Assembly: GCF_000463115.2 (NCBI RefSeq)
Contig: NZ_AWFX01000006.1
Span: 31,933 to 95,932, forward strand
Length of the DNA stretch: 64,000 bases
Direction of reading: 5' to 3'
From: Franconibacter helveticus LMG 23732
GTDB lineage: Bacteria; Pseudomonadota; Gammaproteobacteria; Enterobacterales; Enterobacteriaceae
Both the position numbers and the translations under genes were made by a program. Shown piece after piece: positions 21,805 through 32,560 of the stretch. The stretch's first letter is position 1; every line of letters begins with the position of its first letter. Below the pieces are notes generated by a model. That model saw only the letters and a list, made by a program, of their open reading frames with translations, was not told the DNA's origin and did no database searches.

Positions 21805-22884
21805 ATGCAAGCGGCAACCGTAGTAGTAAACCGCCGCGCTCTGCGACACAACCTGCAACGCCTACGCGAACTGGCTCCGGCCAGCCGCCTGGTGGCGGTG
21901 GTGAAAGCAAACGCTTATGGACACGGTCTGCTGGAGACCGCGCAATCCCTTCCCGATGCCGACGCTTTCGGCGTCGCCCGCCTTGAAGAGGCGCTTCGCC
22001 TGCGCGAAGGGGGCATCACGCAGCCCATCTTGCTGCTGGAGGGCTTCTTTAACGCCGCCGACTTGCCCCTCCTCGCAGCACAACGTCTTCATACGGCTAT
22101 CCATACCCCGGAGCAGCTTGCCGCGCTGGAGCAGGCAGACCTCCCTTCGCCTGTTGATGTCTGGATGAAGCTTGATACTGGCATGCATCGTCTTGGCGTG
22201 CGCACGGAAGAGGCGGAAGCGTTTTATGCACGGCTCTCGGCGTGCAGGAACGTCCGGCAGCCGGTCAATATCGTCAGTCATTTTGCCCGTGCGGATGAAC
22301 CTGAGTGCGGCGCTACCGAACGTCAGCTCGATATTTTTAATAACTTCACCCACGATAAACCCGGTTTGCGTTCGATTGCCGCGTCCGGCGGCCTGCTGCT
22401 GTGGCCGCAGTCTCATTTCGACTGGGTGCGCCCGGGCATTATTCTTTACGGCGTTTCGCCCCTTGAAGGGGGTTCACGCGCAAGCGATTTTGGTTTTCAG
22501 CCAGCCATGACGCTGACCTCGAGCCTGATTGCGGTACGCGAGCATAAAGCGGGCGAACCGGTCGGCTACGGCGGCACCTGGGTAAGCCATCGCGATACGC
22601 GTCTTGGCGTCATCGCCATGGGTTACGGCGACGGCTACCCGCGCAGCGCGCCGTCCGGCACGCCTGTTCGCGTGAACGGGCGCGAAGTGCCTATCGCAGG
22701 ACGCGTGGCGATGGACATGATTTGCGTTGATTTAGGCCCTGATGCGCAGGAGCGCGCCGGCGACAGCGTGGTGATGTGGGGCGAGGAGCTGCCCGTCGAG
22801 CGCATCGCGGCAATAACAAAAGTAAGCGCTTACGAACTTATCACGCGGCTGACGTCGCGGGTCGCCATGCGTTATATCGATTAA
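21805..22884 (+). CDS. alr: Alanine racemase, biosynthetic
   Basis: PLP-dependent racemase making D-alanine for peptidoglycan. The product has 359 residues, equal to E. coli Alr. The PLP lysine is Lys34 in [10 protein letters not shown], the catalytic Tyr is in VGYGGTWVS near 253-261, and [13 protein letters not shown] lies near 297-309. It is preceded by AAGGAAAGAAC and follows dnaB in the same direction. Confidence 0.97.
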   Translation: MQAATVVVNRRALRHNLQRLRELAPASRLVAVVKANAYGHGLLETAQSLPDADAFGVARLEEALRLREGGITQPILLLEGFFNAADLPLLAAQRLHTAIHTPEQLAALEQADLPSPVDVWMKLDTGMHRLGVRTEEAEAFYARLSACRNVRQPVNIVSHFARADEPECGATERQLDIFNNFTHDKPGLRSIAASGGLLLWPQSHFDWVRPGIILYGVSPLEGGSRASDFGFQPAMTLTSSLIAVREHKAGEPVGYGGTWVSHRDTRLGVIAMGYGDGYPRSAPSGTPVRVNGREVPIAGRVAMDMICVDLGPDAQERAGDSVVMWGEELPVERIAAITKVSAYELITRLTSRVAMRYID

Positions 22885-23094
22885 CCTGAAGGCGAGCCGC
22901 GCTAAGCGGGTTCGCCTGGTTAACCTTCTTGCGGTACCTGTTTCAGTGGCGCTCGGTATGCCGTTAAACCGGCTAACCTGTCGGGTTTGCCGTGAAGCTT
23001 TACGGGCAGACGCCGCGCCAATATCCTTCTCGATCTCCTGACTTATCCGGTTTATTGTGGGTAAACATCACACCGCAAACCAGGAGATTTCCGC

Positions 23095-24288
23095 GTGTTT
23101 CAGAACGTTGACGCTTATGCCGGCGACCCCATCCTTTCGCTCATGGAGCGTTTCAAAGAAGATCCCCGCCAGGACAAAGTGAACCTCAGCATCGGCCTTT
23201 ATTACAACGAAGAAGGGATCATCCCGCAGTTACAGGCCGTCGAAGAAGCGCAAGCGCGACTGAATGCTCAACCGCACGGCGCCTCGCTTTATCTGCCGAT
23301 GGAAGGGTTGAACAGCTACCGCGGTTGTATCGCGCCGCTGCTGTTTGGCGCCGGGGAACCTGCGCTGCGCGAGGGCCGCATCGCCACTATCCAGACACTG
23401 GGCGGCTCCGGCGCGCTGAAAGTGGGGGCGGATTTCCTCAAGCGTTATTTCCCCTCTTCGCAAGTGTGGGTGAGCGACCCGACCTGGGAAAACCACGTCG
23501 CTATTTTTAACGGGGCTGGGTTCGAGGTGAAGACTTACCCCTGGTTTGATGAAGCGACTGGCGGCGTGAGAGTTGAGGCGCTGCTTGAAACGCTGAATAC
23601 GCTGCCTGCGCAAAGCATCGTGCTGCTGCATCCTTGCTGCCACAACCCGACCGGCGCAGACCTTACCGATGCGCAGTGGGATGCGGTAACGGCAGTGCTG
23701 AAAGCGCGTGAACTGATCCCGTTCCTTGATATTGCCTACCAGGGTTTTGGCGCTGGCATGGAAGAAGACGCTTATGCTATTCGCGCAATGACCCGCGCCG
23801 GTTTGCCTGTGCTGGTCAGCAACTCCTTCTCAAAAATTTTCTCATTATATGGCGAGCGCGTCGGCGGGCTTTCCGTGGTATGCGAAAACGCCGATGCGGC
23901 AGGCCGCGTGCTTGGCCAGTTAAAAGCCACGGTGCGCCGCATCTACTCCAGCCCGCCCAATTTTGGCGCGCAGGTGGTCTCTGCGGTGCTCAGTGATGCT
24001 CAGCTTAAAGCAAGCTGGCTCTCTGAAGTGGAAAGCATGCGCAGCCGCATCCTGACCATGCGCCAGGCGCTGGTGGATGTTCTGAAGCAGGCGATGCCGG
24101 GGCGTGATTTTGACTATTTGCTTAAGCAGCGCGGCATGTTCAGCTATACCGGCCTGAGCGCGGCGCAGGTAGAAAGGTTACGCGAGGAGTTCGGTATTTA
24201 TCTGATAGCGAGCGGACGTATGTGCGTGGCGGGCCTGAACAGCCGAAACGTGCAGCGCGTGGCGCAGGCATTTGCCGCTGTTATGTAA
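23095..24288 (+). CDS. tyrB: Aromatic-amino-acid aminotransferase TyrB
   Basis: PLP-dependent aminotransferase for the last step of Tyr and Phe synthesis, also acting in Leu synthesis. The start is GTG at 23095 ([20 protein letters not shown] after the initiator), preceded by CAGGAGATTTCC, as in E. coli. The product has 397 residues. The PLP lysine is in [17 protein letters not shown] near 243-259, and the C-terminal substrate Arg is in [12 protein letters not shown]. coli aphA, normally next, is missing. Confidence 0.96.
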   Translation: MFQNVDAYAGDPILSLMERFKEDPRQDKVNLSIGLYYNEEGIIPQLQAVEEAQARLNAQPHGASLYLPMEGLNSYRGCIAPLLFGAGEPALREGRIATIQTLGGSGALKVGADFLKRYFPSSQVWVSDPTWENHVAIFNGAGFEVKTYPWFDEATGGVRVEALLETLNTLPAQSIVLLHPCCHNPTGADLTDAQWDAVTAVLKARELIPFLDIAYQGFGAGMEEDAYAIRAMTRAGLPVLVSNSFSKIFSLYGERVGGLSVVCENADAAGRVLGQLKATVRRIYSSPPNFGAQVVSAVLSDAQLKASWLSEVESMRSRILTMRQALVDVLKQAMPGRDFDYLLKQRGMFSYTGLSAAQVERLREEFGIYLIASGRMCVAGLNSRNVQRVAQAFAAVM

Positions 24289-24294
24289 TCCTCA

Positions 24295-24318
24295 GAAGGC
24301 GCTGCGCGCAGCGCCTTC
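24295..24318 (+). terminator. Hairpin after tyrB
   Basis: Nearly perfect palindrome GAAGGCGCTGCG/CGCAGCGCCTTC, followed by a pyrimidine-rich CGCTTTCTTC. Confidence 0.7.
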
Positions 24319-24426
24319 CGCTTTCTTCAGACGCCGCTTTTTTGCACTAATCCCTCTTCCTGATTTTACCTTTCGCCCATCAGGCTACACACTTAACAGA
24401 ATCGATTGCTTTTAAGGGAGTAGCTT

Positions 24427-24843
24427 ATGTGGTTCCAACAGACGCTGACGCTGAATGCAAAGCCAAGGGGATTTCATCTGGTGACGGAGGAGATCCTCAG
24501 CCAGATTGAGGGGCTTTCGCGGGTTAACGTTGGGCTACTTCATCTGCTGCTTCAACACACTTCCGCCTCCCTGACGCTGAATGAAAATTGCGATCCTTCA
24601 GTCCGCCGGGACATGGAGCGCCATTTTTTGCGCGCGGTGCCGGACAGCGCTTCGTACGAACACGATTATGAAGGCCCGGATGACATGCCTTCGCATATCA
24701 AATCATCCACGCTTGGCGTTTCTCTGCTGCTGCCGGTTCATCGCGGACGCGTGCAGCTTGGCACATGGCAGGGGATTTGGCTGGGGGAACATCGGATCGA
24801 CGGCGGTTCACGCCGGATTATCGCCACACTACAAGGGGAATAA
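24427..24843 (+). CDS. yjbQ: UPF0047 protein YjbQ
   Basis: Small cytoplasmic protein of the YjbQ/UPF0047 family; E. coli YjbQ shows weak thiamin-phosphate synthase activity, and its physiological role is unclear. The product has 138 residues. The family signature is [20 protein letters not shown] near 39-58, and [12 protein letters not shown] lies near 115-126. Its stop overlaps the start of yjbR (TAATG), implying translational coupling. Confidence 0.93.
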   Translation: MWFQQTLTLNAKPRGFHLVTEEILSQIEGLSRVNVGLLHLLLQHTSASLTLNENCDPSVRRDMERHFLRAVPDSASYEHDYEGPDDMPSHIKSSTLGVSLLLPVHRGRVQLGTWQGIWLGEHRIDGGSRRIIATLQGE

Positions 24844-25199
24844 TGATGACCAACTCGGAGCTGTTGCAATACTGCATGAATAAACCTGGCGCCGAACAAA
24901 GCGTGCACAGCGACTGGAAGGCCACGCAAATCAAAGTAGCGGACGTGCTTTACGCCATGGTTCATGACGTGGAGGGGCGTCCGGCGGTGTCGCTGAAAAG
25001 CAGCCCGGAACTGGCCGAACTGCTGCGCCAGAAACATGAAGACGTCTTTCCGAGCGCCCATTTAAATAAAGCGCACTGGAGCACCGTTTATCTGGACGGT
25101 AATTTGCCCGATTCGCAAATTTATTACCTGGTGGATGCCTCTTATCAGCAGGCGCTGGGGCTGCTGTCTGAGCAAACGCGACAGCAACTTTCCGTGTAA
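24843..25199 (+). CDS. yjbR: MmcQ/YjbR-family DNA-binding-like protein
   Basis: Small protein of the MmcQ/YjbR fold (cytidine-repressor-like), possibly DNA binding; function unknown. The start at 24843 shares its A with the yjbQ stop; a second ATG at 24846 is equally possible and would give 117 rather than 118 residues. Conserved blocks are LLQYCMNKPGAEQSVHSDWK near 7-26 and HLNKAHWSTVYLDG near 74-87. Confidence 0.92.
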   Translation: MMTNSELLQYCMNKPGAEQSVHSDWKATQIKVADVLYAMVHDVEGRPAVSLKSSPELAELLRQKHEDVFPSAHLNKAHWSTVYLDGNLPDSQIYYLVDASYQQALGLLSEQTRQQLSV

Positions 25200-25227
25200 A
25201 AAAAAGCGCCGTTGAAAACAACGGCGC
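25197..25227 (-). terminator. Terminator after uvrA (and yjbR)
   Basis: Nine-base-pair stem GCGCCGTTG/CAACGGCGC with an AAAA loop at 25206-25227; the A run 25198-25205 reads as a long U tract for the minus-strand uvrA transcript. Confidence 0.88.
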
Positions 25228-25234
25228 GGGTAGA

Positions 25235-28060
25235 TTACTTCAGGAGCGGTTTAAGGAAACGCGCGGTATGCGATTCTTTGCACTCCGCTACGGTTTCCGG
25301 GGTGCCGGAAACCAGAATTTCCCCACCGCCGCTGCCGCCTTCGGGACCTAAATCGACAATCCAGTCGGCGGTTTTGATCACGTCCAGGTTATGCTCAATC
25401 ACCACGATGGTATTGCCCTGATCCCTTAACTGATGCAGTACTTCCAGCAGTTGCTGGATATCTGCAAAGTGCAGGCCGGTTGTCGGTTCATCCAGAATGT
25501 AAAGCGTTTGCCCGGTGCCGCGTTTGGAAAGCTCGCGAGCCAGCTTCACGCGCTGCGCTTCACCGCCGGAAAGCGTGGTGGCGGACTGGCCGAGGCGAAT
25601 ATAGGTTAGCCCTACATCCATCAGCGTTTGCAGTTTACGGGCCAGCGCAGGCACCGCATCGAAGAACTCGCGGGCCTCTTCGATGGTCATATCCAGCACT
25701 TCGTGAATGGTTTTGCCTTTGTATTTAATCTCCAGCGTTTCACGGTTATAGCGCTTGCCTTTGCACTGATCGCACGGCACATAAATATCCGGCAGGAAGT
25801 GCATTTCTACTTTAATAACGCCATCGCCCTGGCACGCCTCGCAGCGCCCGCCGCGCACGTTAAAGCTGAAGCGACCCGGCGTATAACCGCGCGAGCGCGA
25901 TTCCGGCACGCCGGCGAAAAGCTCGCGCACCGGTGTGAAAACGCCAGTGTAGGTCGCCGGGTTAGAGCGCGGCGTGCGGCCAATCGGGCTCTGGTCGATA
26001 TCAATCACCTTGTCGAAATGCTCCATGCCCTGCACGTCGCGATACGGCGCAGGTTCGGCAATGGTGGCGCCGTTAAGCTGGCGCTGGGCGATGGGGAAGA
26101 GCGTATCGTTAATCAGCGTCGATTTACCTGAGCCGGAAACGCCGGTCACACAGGTGAAAAGCCCCACCGGCAGCGTCAGCGTTACGTCCTTCAGGTTGTT
26201 GCCGCGGGCGCCGGTTAACTTCAGCACTTTTTCCGGGTCCGCCTTCACGCGTTCTTTCGGCACTTCTATTTTACGTTGGCCGCTCATGAACTGGCCCGTT
26301 AACGACTCCGGCACCGCCATAATGGCGTCCAGCGGGCCTTCCGCCACGACCTGGCCGCCGTGTACGCCAGCGCCAGGGCCGATGTCGATAACATGGTCGG
26401 CGGCGCGGATAGCGTCTTCATCATGCTCGACCACAATCACCGTGTTGCCGAGGTCGCGCAGGTGAATGAGCGTGCCGAGCAGACGTTCGTTGTCGCGCTG
26501 GTGCAAACCGATAGAAGGTTCATCCAGCACATACATTACGCCAACAAGACCCGCGCCAATCTGGCTCGCCAGACGGATGCGCTGCGCTTCGCCGCCGGAC
26601 AACGTTTCCGCCGAACGGGAGAGCGTCAGATAGTTCAGGCCGACGTTGACAAGAAACTTCAGGCGGTCGCCAATCTCTTTCAGCACTTTTTCTGCGATTT
26701 TCGCACGCTGGCCGGAAAGCTTCAGATTGGTGAAGAAATCCATTGCATGGCCGATGCTCATGTCGGAAATCGTTGGCAGCGCCGTATCTTCGACAAACAC
26801 ATGGCGCGCTTCGCGACGCAGGCGCGTGCCTTCGCAGGTTGCGCATGGGCGGTTGCTGATAAACTTCGCCAGGTCTTCGCGCACCGCGGTGGATTCCGTC
26901 TCTTTATAGCGACGCTCCATATTGTGCAGCACGCCTTCAAACGGATGACGGCGCACCGAGGTATCGCCGCGGTCGTTGATGTATTTAAACTCGATAGTCT
27001 CTTTGCCGGAACCGAACAGCACCGCTTTTTGCACTGTCGCGCTCAGCGTATTCCACGGCGCTTCTACGTCGAACTTATAGTGATCGGCGAGCGAGCGCAG
27101 CATCTGGAAATAGTAAAAGTTACGGCGATCCCAGCCGCGGATGGCGCCGCCAGCCAGGGAAAGTTCGCCATTTTGCACCACGCGATCCGGGTCGAAATAT
27201 TGCTGTACGCCGAGGCCGTCGCAGGTAGGGCAAGCGCCCGCCGGGTTGTTGAACGAGAAAAGACGCGGTTCCAGCTCGCGCATGCTGTAGCCGCAAATCG
27301 GGCAGGCGAAGTTTGCGGAGAAAAGCAACTCCTCTTCATTCGCATCATCCATATTCGCCACAACCGCCGTGCCGCCGGAGAGCTCCAGCGCGGTCTCGAA
27401 CGATTCCGCCAGGCGCTGGGCCAGATCTTCACGCACCTTAAAGCGATCCACCACCACTTCAATGGTGTGTTTTTTCTGTAGCTCAAGCTTCGGCGGATCG
27501 GAGAGATCGCACACTTCGCCATCGATACGCGCGCGGATATAGCCCTGGCTTGCCAGATTCTCCAGCGTTTTGGTGTGTTCGCCTTTACGCTCTTTTATCA
27601 CCGGCGCCAGCAACATCAGCCGTTTGCCTTCCGGCAGCGCCAGCACGTTATCCACCATCTGGCTTACCGTTTGCGCTGCGAGCGGCACGCCGTGGTCCGG
27701 GCAGCGCGGCTCGCCCACGCGGGCATAAAGCAGACGCAGGTAGTCGTGGATTTCGGTAATCGTCCCCACGGTGGAACGCGGGTTATGCGACGTCGACTTC
27801 TGCTCGATAGAAATCGCAGGCGAAAGCCCTTCGATATGGTCGACATCCGGCTTTTCCATCAGCGAAAGGAACTGGCGCGCATACGCAGAGAGGGATTCTA
27901 CATAGCGACGCTGCCCTTCAGCATACAGGGTGTCGAAAGCCAGTGAGGACTTACCGGAACCGGAGAGGCCGGTGACGACAATGAGCTTGTCGCGCGGGAT
28001 GACGAGATTGATATTTTTGAGATTGTGCGTGCGGGCGCCCCGTACTTCGATCTTATCCAT
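25235..28060 (-). CDS. uvrA: Excinuclease ABC subunit A, UvrA
   Basis: Damage-recognition ATPase of nucleotide excision repair. The product has 941 residues with duplicated ABC modules: Walker [10 protein letters not shown] near 31-39 and GVSGSGKST near 640-648, and signature LSGGEAQR twice. Zinc-binding clusters are CPICGYSM...CPTCDGLG near 253-283 and CEACQGDG...CDQCKGKR near 737-766. It is divergent from ssb, with a LexA box between. Confidence 0.98.
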   Translation of the reverse strand: MDKIEVRGARTHNLKNINLVIPRDKLIVVTGLSGSGKSSLAFDTLYAEGQRRYVESLSAYARQFLSLMEKPDVDHIEGLSPAISIEQKSTSHNPRSTVGTITEIHDYLRLLYARVGEPRCPDHGVPLAAQTVSQMVDNVLALPEGKRLMLLAPVIKERKGEHTKTLENLASQGYIRARIDGEVCDLSDPPKLELQKKHTIEVVVDRFKVREDLAQRLAESFETALELSGGTAVVANMDDANEEELLFSANFACPICGYSMRELEPRLFSFNNPAGACPTCDGLGVQQYFDPDRVVQNGELSLAGGAIRGWDRRNFYYFQMLRSLADHYKFDVEAPWNTLSATVQKAVLFGSGKETIEFKYINDRGDTSVRRHPFEGVLHNMERRYKETESTAVREDLAKFISNRPCATCEGTRLRREARHVFVEDTALPTISDMSIGHAMDFFTNLKLSGQRAKIAEKVLKEIGDRLKFLVNVGLNYLTLSRSAETLSGGEAQRIRLASQIGAGLVGVMYVLDEPSIGLHQRDNERLLGTLIHLRDLGNTVIVVEHDEDAIRAADHVIDIGPGAGVHGGQVVAEGPLDAIMAVPESLTGQFMSGQRKIEVPKERVKADPEKVLKLTGARGNNLKDVTLTLPVGLFTCVTGVSGSGKSTLINDTLFPIAQRQLNGATIAEPAPYRDVQGMEHFDKVIDIDQSPIGRTPRSNPATYTGVFTPVRELFAGVPESRSRGYTPGRFSFNVRGGRCEACQGDGVIKVEMHFLPDIYVPCDQCKGKRYNRETLEIKYKGKTIHEVLDMTIEEAREFFDAVPALARKLQTLMDVGLTYIRLGQSATTLSGGEAQRVKLARELSKRGTGQTLYILDEPTTGLHFADIQQLLEVLHQLRDQGNTIVVIEHNLDVIKTADWIVDLGPEGGSGGGEILVSGTPETVAECKESHTARFLKPLLK

Positions 28061-28145
28061 TCACCTATCCTGGATTGAACGCTAATGCCTGGGTGTTTGA
28101 AGGACAACCGGCGGCCAGAAACGGTTAATTATGACACAATTTAAC

Positions 28146-28161
28146 CTGAATGGATATCCAG
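28146..28161 (-). promoter_or_regulatory. LexA box between uvrA and ssb
   Basis: On the minus strand CTGGATATCCATTCAG fits CTG-N10-CAG and lies 86 bases before the uvrA start. E. coli has an SOS box at the same place; here the fourth base is G rather than T, which may weaken binding. Confidence 0.85.
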
Positions 28162-28290
28162 TATTTATTTGCAACAGTGTATAATGGGTGAACATTTCTG
28201 GAAGCTGGCTCGCGGGTATCACTCCTGGGGGCTAGCGTGTTAGAATTGACTGTTTACACTATATAGAAACGATTTTCAGGAGACACGAAC

Positions 28291-28827
28291 ATGGCCAGCA
28301 GAGGCGTAAACAAGGTGATTCTCGTCGGTAATCTGGGGCAGGACCCGGAAGTGCGCTACATGCCGAACGGCGGAGCCGTGGCGAACCTGCGCCTGGCGAC
28401 GTCGGAATCCTGGCGTGATAAGCAAACCGGCGAAATGAAAGAAGTGACCGAATGGCACAGCGTGGTGCTGTACGGAAAACTGGCGGAAGTCGCTGGCGAA
28501 TACCTGCGTAAAGGTTCCCAGATTTATATCGAAGGCCAACTGCGCACCCGTAAATGGCAGGACCAGAGCGGCCAGGATCGCTACTCTACCGAAGTGGTGG
28601 TAAACGTGGGCGGCACCATGCAGATGCTGGGCGGCCGTCAGGGCGGCGGCGCACCGATGGGCGGCGGTCAGTCGCAGGGTGGCGGCCAGCAAGGCGGCTG
28701 GGGTCAACCGCAACAGCCGCAGGGCGGCAATGCGCAGTTCAGCGGCGGCGCGCAGTCGCGTCCGCAGCAGTCTCCGGCGCCCTCCAACGAGCCGCCGATG
28801 GATTTCGACGACGATATCCCGTTCTGA
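28291..28827 (+). CDS. ssb: Single-stranded DNA-binding protein SSB
   Basis: Tetrameric single-strand binding protein. The product has 178 residues: an OB fold (about 1-112, [20 protein letters not shown] start), a Gly/Gln/Pro-rich linker (about 113-168), and the acidic tip MDFDDDIPF that binds partner proteins. It is preceded by CAGGAGACACGAAC. Confidence 0.98.
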   Translation: MASRGVNKVILVGNLGQDPEVRYMPNGGAVANLRLATSESWRDKQTGEMKEVTEWHSVVLYGKLAEVAGEYLRKGSQIYIEGQLRTRKWQDQSGQDRYSTEVVVNVGGTMQMLGGRQGGGAPMGGGQSQGGGQQGGWGQPQQPQGGNAQFSGGAQSRPQQSPAPSNEPPMDFDDDIPF

Positions 28828-28876
28828 TAAGCCAGCAAGCATACCGACAGGTAAGCGCATGCGCTGTCACGATAAG

Positions 28877-28901
28877 AACCCTGCTCAGGCGGGGTTTTTT
28901 T
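28877..28901 (+). terminator. Terminator after ssb
   Basis: Eight-base-pair stem AACCCTGC/GCGGGGTT with a TCAG loop and a run of T residues. Confidence 0.85.
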
Positions 28902-29085
28902 ATGGGCGAGATATATTAAGCGCGTAAGGCTGCAAAACCGCAGAGGTAGCTTGCGCTACCCCTTAGTTAGCATTTCCCCACAGGCAGCAGGGTGTCATGC
29001 TTTTTCCTCCAGCCTGCCAGACGGTTTTTCCTGACAATCCCGCCAGCTACCGCCAGCAGGCATGACTGCTAAAGGGAAAAGAAGG

Positions 29086-29430
29086 ATGACTGAGGAGGCT
29101 AACCCTTTCACTGCCGCCTGGAGCCGCAACGGTAATTTGCTCTGTCACGGCCACTGGATAATCACTTTTGCCGGTAAACCCGTAATTCTGCCGCAAAGCT
29201 GGCAGGAAAAAGCGATGGGAACGTATGGCATCTATTCCATTATTGATCCGGAAGATGAAACCTTTGCTGACGGGCTTGAAGAAGATGAATGGATTGTGGA
29301 ACACGTCGACTGGCTGACAGATTGCTTTTATGAAAATCATATTCCACTGGAGGAACGCTATTATCGTTTTTTCTGGCGGGCAGTTAATTGCGCTGACTGG
29401 CGTTGCACCAGTTGCGCAGGCTGCATGTAA
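29086..29430 (+). CDS. Orphan acidic protein with Cys-rich tail
   Basis: I do not recognise this gene. The likely start at 29086 (MTEEANPFTAAWSRNGNLLC) gives 114 residues; an in-frame ATG at 29062 would add eight. AAAGGGA lies about ten bases before 29086. It has no signal peptide or membrane segment, and an acidic middle (DPEDETFADGLEEDEW). The end, NCADWRCTSCAGCM, has four Cys in CX5CX2CX2C spacing that could bind metal. A terminator follows directly, which supports a real gene. E. coli K-12 has no gene at this spot between ssb and yjcB. Confidence 0.6.
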   Translation: MTEEANPFTAAWSRNGNLLCHGHWIITFAGKPVILPQSWQEKAMGTYGIYSIIDPEDETFADGLEEDEWIVEHVDWLTDCFYENHIPLEERYYRFFWRAVNCADWRCTSCAGCM

Positions 29431-29460
29431 AATAAAAGCCTCTGATCAGAGGCTTTTATT
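29431..29460. terminator. Bidirectional terminator, perfect 30-base palindrome
   Basis: AATAAAAGCCTCTGA and its exact complement form a 15-base half palindrome with A/T flanks on both sides. It serves both the orphan ORF (plus) and yjcB (minus). Confidence 0.85.
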
Positions 29461-29476
29461 TCATATCAAATTATTA

Positions 29477-29755
29477 TCAGGTAATAACCATCGGCCATTC
29501 TGGCGGCGTATGGCTCATTATTTCCAGCATAACGTCTTTGGTATGTGTCCAGATGGCGGCAAAATCCAGCGATATTCCCAGCAAACCCGTGGCAAACCAG
29601 CAAGACGCTGCGATCCCAAGCCCGCTGCTGATAAAGGCCAGCGCCTGATAATCGGATTTACGAAATTGCACGTTGAGCGTGCTTGCCATAAACATTAATA
29701 CCGCGCTTAAAATTTGCCAGCGCATCAGTACAACACTGGTAGCCAGGGTAGCCAT
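29477..29755 (-). CDS. yjcB: Predicted inner-membrane protein YjcB
   Basis: Small membrane protein of unknown function found downstream of ssb in enterobacteria. The start at 29755 (MATLATSVVLMRWQILSAVL) aligns with E. coli YjcB and gives 92 residues with two or three hydrophobic segments, ending SHTPPEWPMVIT. The 32 residues upstream in the open frame are not conserved. Confidence 0.88.
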   Translation of the reverse strand: MATLATSVVLMRWQILSAVLMFMASTLNVQFRKSDYQALAFISSGLGIAASCWFATGLLGISLDFAAIWTHTKDVMLEIMSHTPPEWPMVIT

Positions 29756-30952
29756 CAACCGTTCCTCAAAGACACGTTTGCTACGTTCGCGCAGCGCCTT
29801 CGTCAGGGCGGCGTCGATCGTAGGCCAAAAGAATGAATTGCAGACTTGCATCAGAAGTGTGAACTATATCACATTTGCTTTTTTGTTGACCAGTCTGAAT
29901 TTCTTATCACCTGACAACAAAAAATTTGAATGAATATAGCGATCATGGGCTAAATAAATTTAAGTAGGCTGCAATAACGTGCAGGAAACGGATTTTTAAA
30001 GAGACGTTAGATAATTAACCAGCAGACTTTAGTGGCGTGTTATTTACAGTTTACCTCTTATGGATTATGCTTCTGTGGCTCTTTGTTTTGTTCGCTTTTT
30101 AAATTAACAAGTTAGAGCCGGATTATTTTAAAAATACACTATATATTATATATGGCTTCATTCTTATTATCGTAAATCCGCATCGCTTTTAGTATTCACT
30201 AATAAGTATGCCTGCGGGCATGCCACGAGTGCGTAAAAAAGCGGTTGCAGTTAAAGACACACACAGCACCTAATAAAAGCAGTATGCCCGACCTGTCTAA
30301 CCTGAATTGTTTTCCAGGCTGGACATTCTCCCGGCGAGCGGCTTGTTCCGCCGCCGGGTTTTACATTTGCTCCGTCAGGTTTTCCCTGAAGCTATCTTTG
30401 CTGTATCAAAAGCGACGCATAAAAAAGGTGTGTGAAACCAGCGCAAATGACATTTTTCACAAATGCGAGTGCGTACCGGGACATAGCAGGCGCTACGGGC
30501 GTTGCTTTAGCCATGCTTAGCGTTAGCACGTAAGCGGCACGCCAGAAGAGAGACAACCTCCGGCCATTTACCGCTTTTCGACAGGCGTCAGTTCTCATCG
30601 CATCGGAGCCTGCTACAGACGAAGCGCGGTTGCTGCGCGGCAGTAAAGTATTTAGCCCTGCGAATAATGATTATTTTTGCAGCAAATAAAACAAATTTGC
30701 ATTAAATACTTATTTGACAGCAAATTGGCGGAAATTTCTCCTGTCTCATGCGGTGAATATTTTACTTAAGAAAAATTAAATCACCGCCACCATTTTCCCT
30801 ACGGCAAATTTAGTTATCCAGGCTTAAATATTAGCTTTATAAATTGAAATCCCTATTGCCAATGTTCGTTGATTCATGCAACGTAATCACCTGTTTGCGA
30901 AAGTGTCCTTTCCGCCTAAATGTGTCACAGACAGCAGGGATATGAGGCCATA
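29756..30952. other. 1.2 kb AT-rich intergenic region before pdeC
   Basis: No convincing protein gene. The stretch is clearly more AT-rich than the flanks. It holds a strong hairpin at 30330-30358 followed by TTTT, short inverted repeats around 30207-30223, and short open frames that match nothing I know. It may carry the pdeC promoter and perhaps a small RNA; see the separate entry. Confidence 0.6.
30330..30362 (+). terminator. Orphan Rho-independent terminator in the yjcB-pdeC gap
   Basis: Stem CCCGGCG(A)GCGG with CCGC-CGCCGGG and loop CTTGTT, followed by TTTT. No gene ends nearby on the plus strand: the previous plus-strand stop is at 29430. It therefore probably ends an unannotated transcript. 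Confidence 0.7.
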
Positions 30953-32560
30953 ATGAATCACAGGGCACAACGTCAGGCGTTGCGAATTTTCGGTATCATC
31001 ATGGTGATTTTGCTCCCCGTGATGCTGACGCTATGGTTTGCCCATTTACGCGCAGTGAATGACACGCGCGATCACCTGCGTTCGTTTGCGCAACTTGTAC
31101 TCGATAAAACCGAAGTTGTTGTGCAGGATGCGGATCTGGCGCGTAGTGAGGCAGAGCAATATCAGGGGGCGGTTTGTACGCCTGCGCATCGCAATAACAT
31201 GCTGGATATTGTGCGTGGCCAATTATATGTAAACGATCTTATTTACGCTGATGGCGATAATTTCCTCTGCTCTACCGTTATGGACGAGCCTTATACGATG
31301 TCGCAGGCGAATTATGTTCATAATAGTGATATCGCTATCTACTATTATCGTGACACGCCCTTCTATGCTGGCCATAAAATGGTTTATATGCGTAAGGGGA
31401 ATTATGTCGCAGTAATAAATCCTCTCGCCTACGGCGAGGTGATGACCGATGACGCAGACTTAACTTATGGTGTTTATGATACAGCGACGCGGCAATTCTT
31501 TTCGTTAAGCGATCATGCGCAAAGCAATAAATTCCTGCCGCTGCTTACCCATAAAGAAGAAGTTTTTCAGCAGGATGCTCGCTTTTACGCCATCGCGCAT
31601 TCGCCTAAGCGTCCGGTTGCGATTATCGTTTCCACCTCTGATATAAGATTCTATCAGGAGTGGCACAGACAAATTTCATTCATGTTGCCGTTGGGGTTCA
31701 TCTGTAGCGCCATCATTTTGTTAATATGGTCAAGAACGCTGCAACAGTTTAATTCACCACGCCGGTTATTACAGCGCGCAATACAGAAAAGGCAATTACG
31801 GCTGCACTACCAGCCTATTATCGATATTCAGCGCGGGCTTTGCGTCGGCGCCGAGGCGCTACTTCGCTGGCCCGCCTACAACGGCCAGGTGATGAGCCCG
31901 GCGGAATTTATCCCTCTCGCCGAACAGGAAGGGTTAATCGCTAAAGTCACCGATTACGTAGTAGAAGAGCTGTTCAACGATTTAGGAAACTATCTTTCTT
32001 CACATCCGGAAATTTATATCTCAATCAACTTATCCGCTTCTGATTTTCACTCCTCGCGCCTGATTGCGTTAATTGAAGAAAAAAATAAGCAGTATGGTGT
32101 TCGTGCGCAGCAAATTAAGATTGAGGTGACAGAGCGGGGCTTTATTGACGTGCCTAAAACCACGCCGGTTATTCAGGCGTTTCGCCAGTCCGGGTTTGAA
32201 GTCGCGATTGATGATTTCGGCACTGGCTATTCCAACCTGCATAATCTTTATTCGCTGAACGTCGATATTCTGAAGATTGATAAATCTTTTATCGATACGC
32301 TGGCGACCAACAGCACCAGCCATCTTATTGTCGAGCATATTATCGAAATGGCGCAAAGCCTGCGGCTTAAGATCGTCGCCGAAGGGGTGGAAAGCGCCGA
32401 TCAGGTCAGCTGGTTATTAAAGCGGGGCGTGCAATATTGTCAGGGATGGTATTTTTCAAAAGCGCTGGCCTTGCCGGAATTTATCGCCTGGCTGAATCAG
32501 AGTCCCGCCTCCTCTCAGCCAGTCTGTTCAACGCCTGGGGTCATGCATCAGGCGCTGTGA
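30953..32560 (+). CDS. pdeC: Cyclic-di-GMP phosphodiesterase PdeC (YjcC)
   Basis: Inner-membrane enzyme that hydrolyses c-di-GMP. The start at 30953 gives 535 residues. A membrane segment (about 12-33) is followed by a periplasmic CSS-motif domain (about 34-240) with Cys75 and Cys106, a second membrane segment (about 243-265) and a cytoplasmic EAL domain. Catalytic motifs are intact: GAEALLRW, IEVTERGF, AIDDFGTGYSNL, LKIDKSFI, AEGVES. The CSS motif itself reads Cys-Ser-Thr here. Family knowledge: the periplasmic disulfide controls activity and proteolysis. The gene is convergent with soxS, overlapping 13 bases. Confidence 0.95.
   Translation: MNHRAQRQALRIFGIIMVILLPVMLTLWFAHLRAVNDTRDHLRSFAQLVLDKTEVVVQDADLARSEAEQYQGAVCTPAHRNNMLDIVRGQLYVNDLIYADGDNFLCSTVMDEPYTMSQANYVHNSDIAIYYYRDTPFYAGHKMVYMRKGNYVAVINPLAYGEVMTDDADLTYGVYDTATRQFFSLSDHAQSNKFLPLLTHKEEVFQQDARFYAIAHSPKRPVAIIVSTSDIRFYQEWHRQISFMLPLGFICSAIILLIWSRTLQQFNSPRRLLQRAIQKRQLRLHYQPIIDIQRGLCVGAEALLRWPAYNGQVMSPAEFIPLAEQEGLIAKVTDYVVEELFNDLGNYLSSHPEIYISINLSASDFHSSRLIALIEEKNKQYGVRAQQIKIEVTERGFIDVPKTTPVIQAFRQSGFEVAIDDFGTGYSNLHNLYSLNVDILKIDKSFIDTLATNSTSHLIVEHIIEMAQSLRLKIVAEGVESADQVSWLLKRGVQYCQGWYFSKALALPEFIAWLNQSPASSQPVCSTPGVMHQAL

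Noticed and set aside
22900..23090. TyrR boxes before tyrB
   Set aside because: Only weak matches to TGTAAA-N6-TTTACA are visible; regulation by TyrR is likely from family knowledge but not shown here.
30068..30103. Eleven-codon hydrophobic frame MLLWLFVLFAF in the AT-rich gap
   Set aside because: Resembles small toxic peptides, but has no convincing ribosome site and no antisense RNA signals; likely chance.
30392..30598. 68-codon minus-strand frame in the yjcB-pdeC gap
   Set aside because: No recognisable family, no ribosome site, and it lies in poorly conserved DNA.
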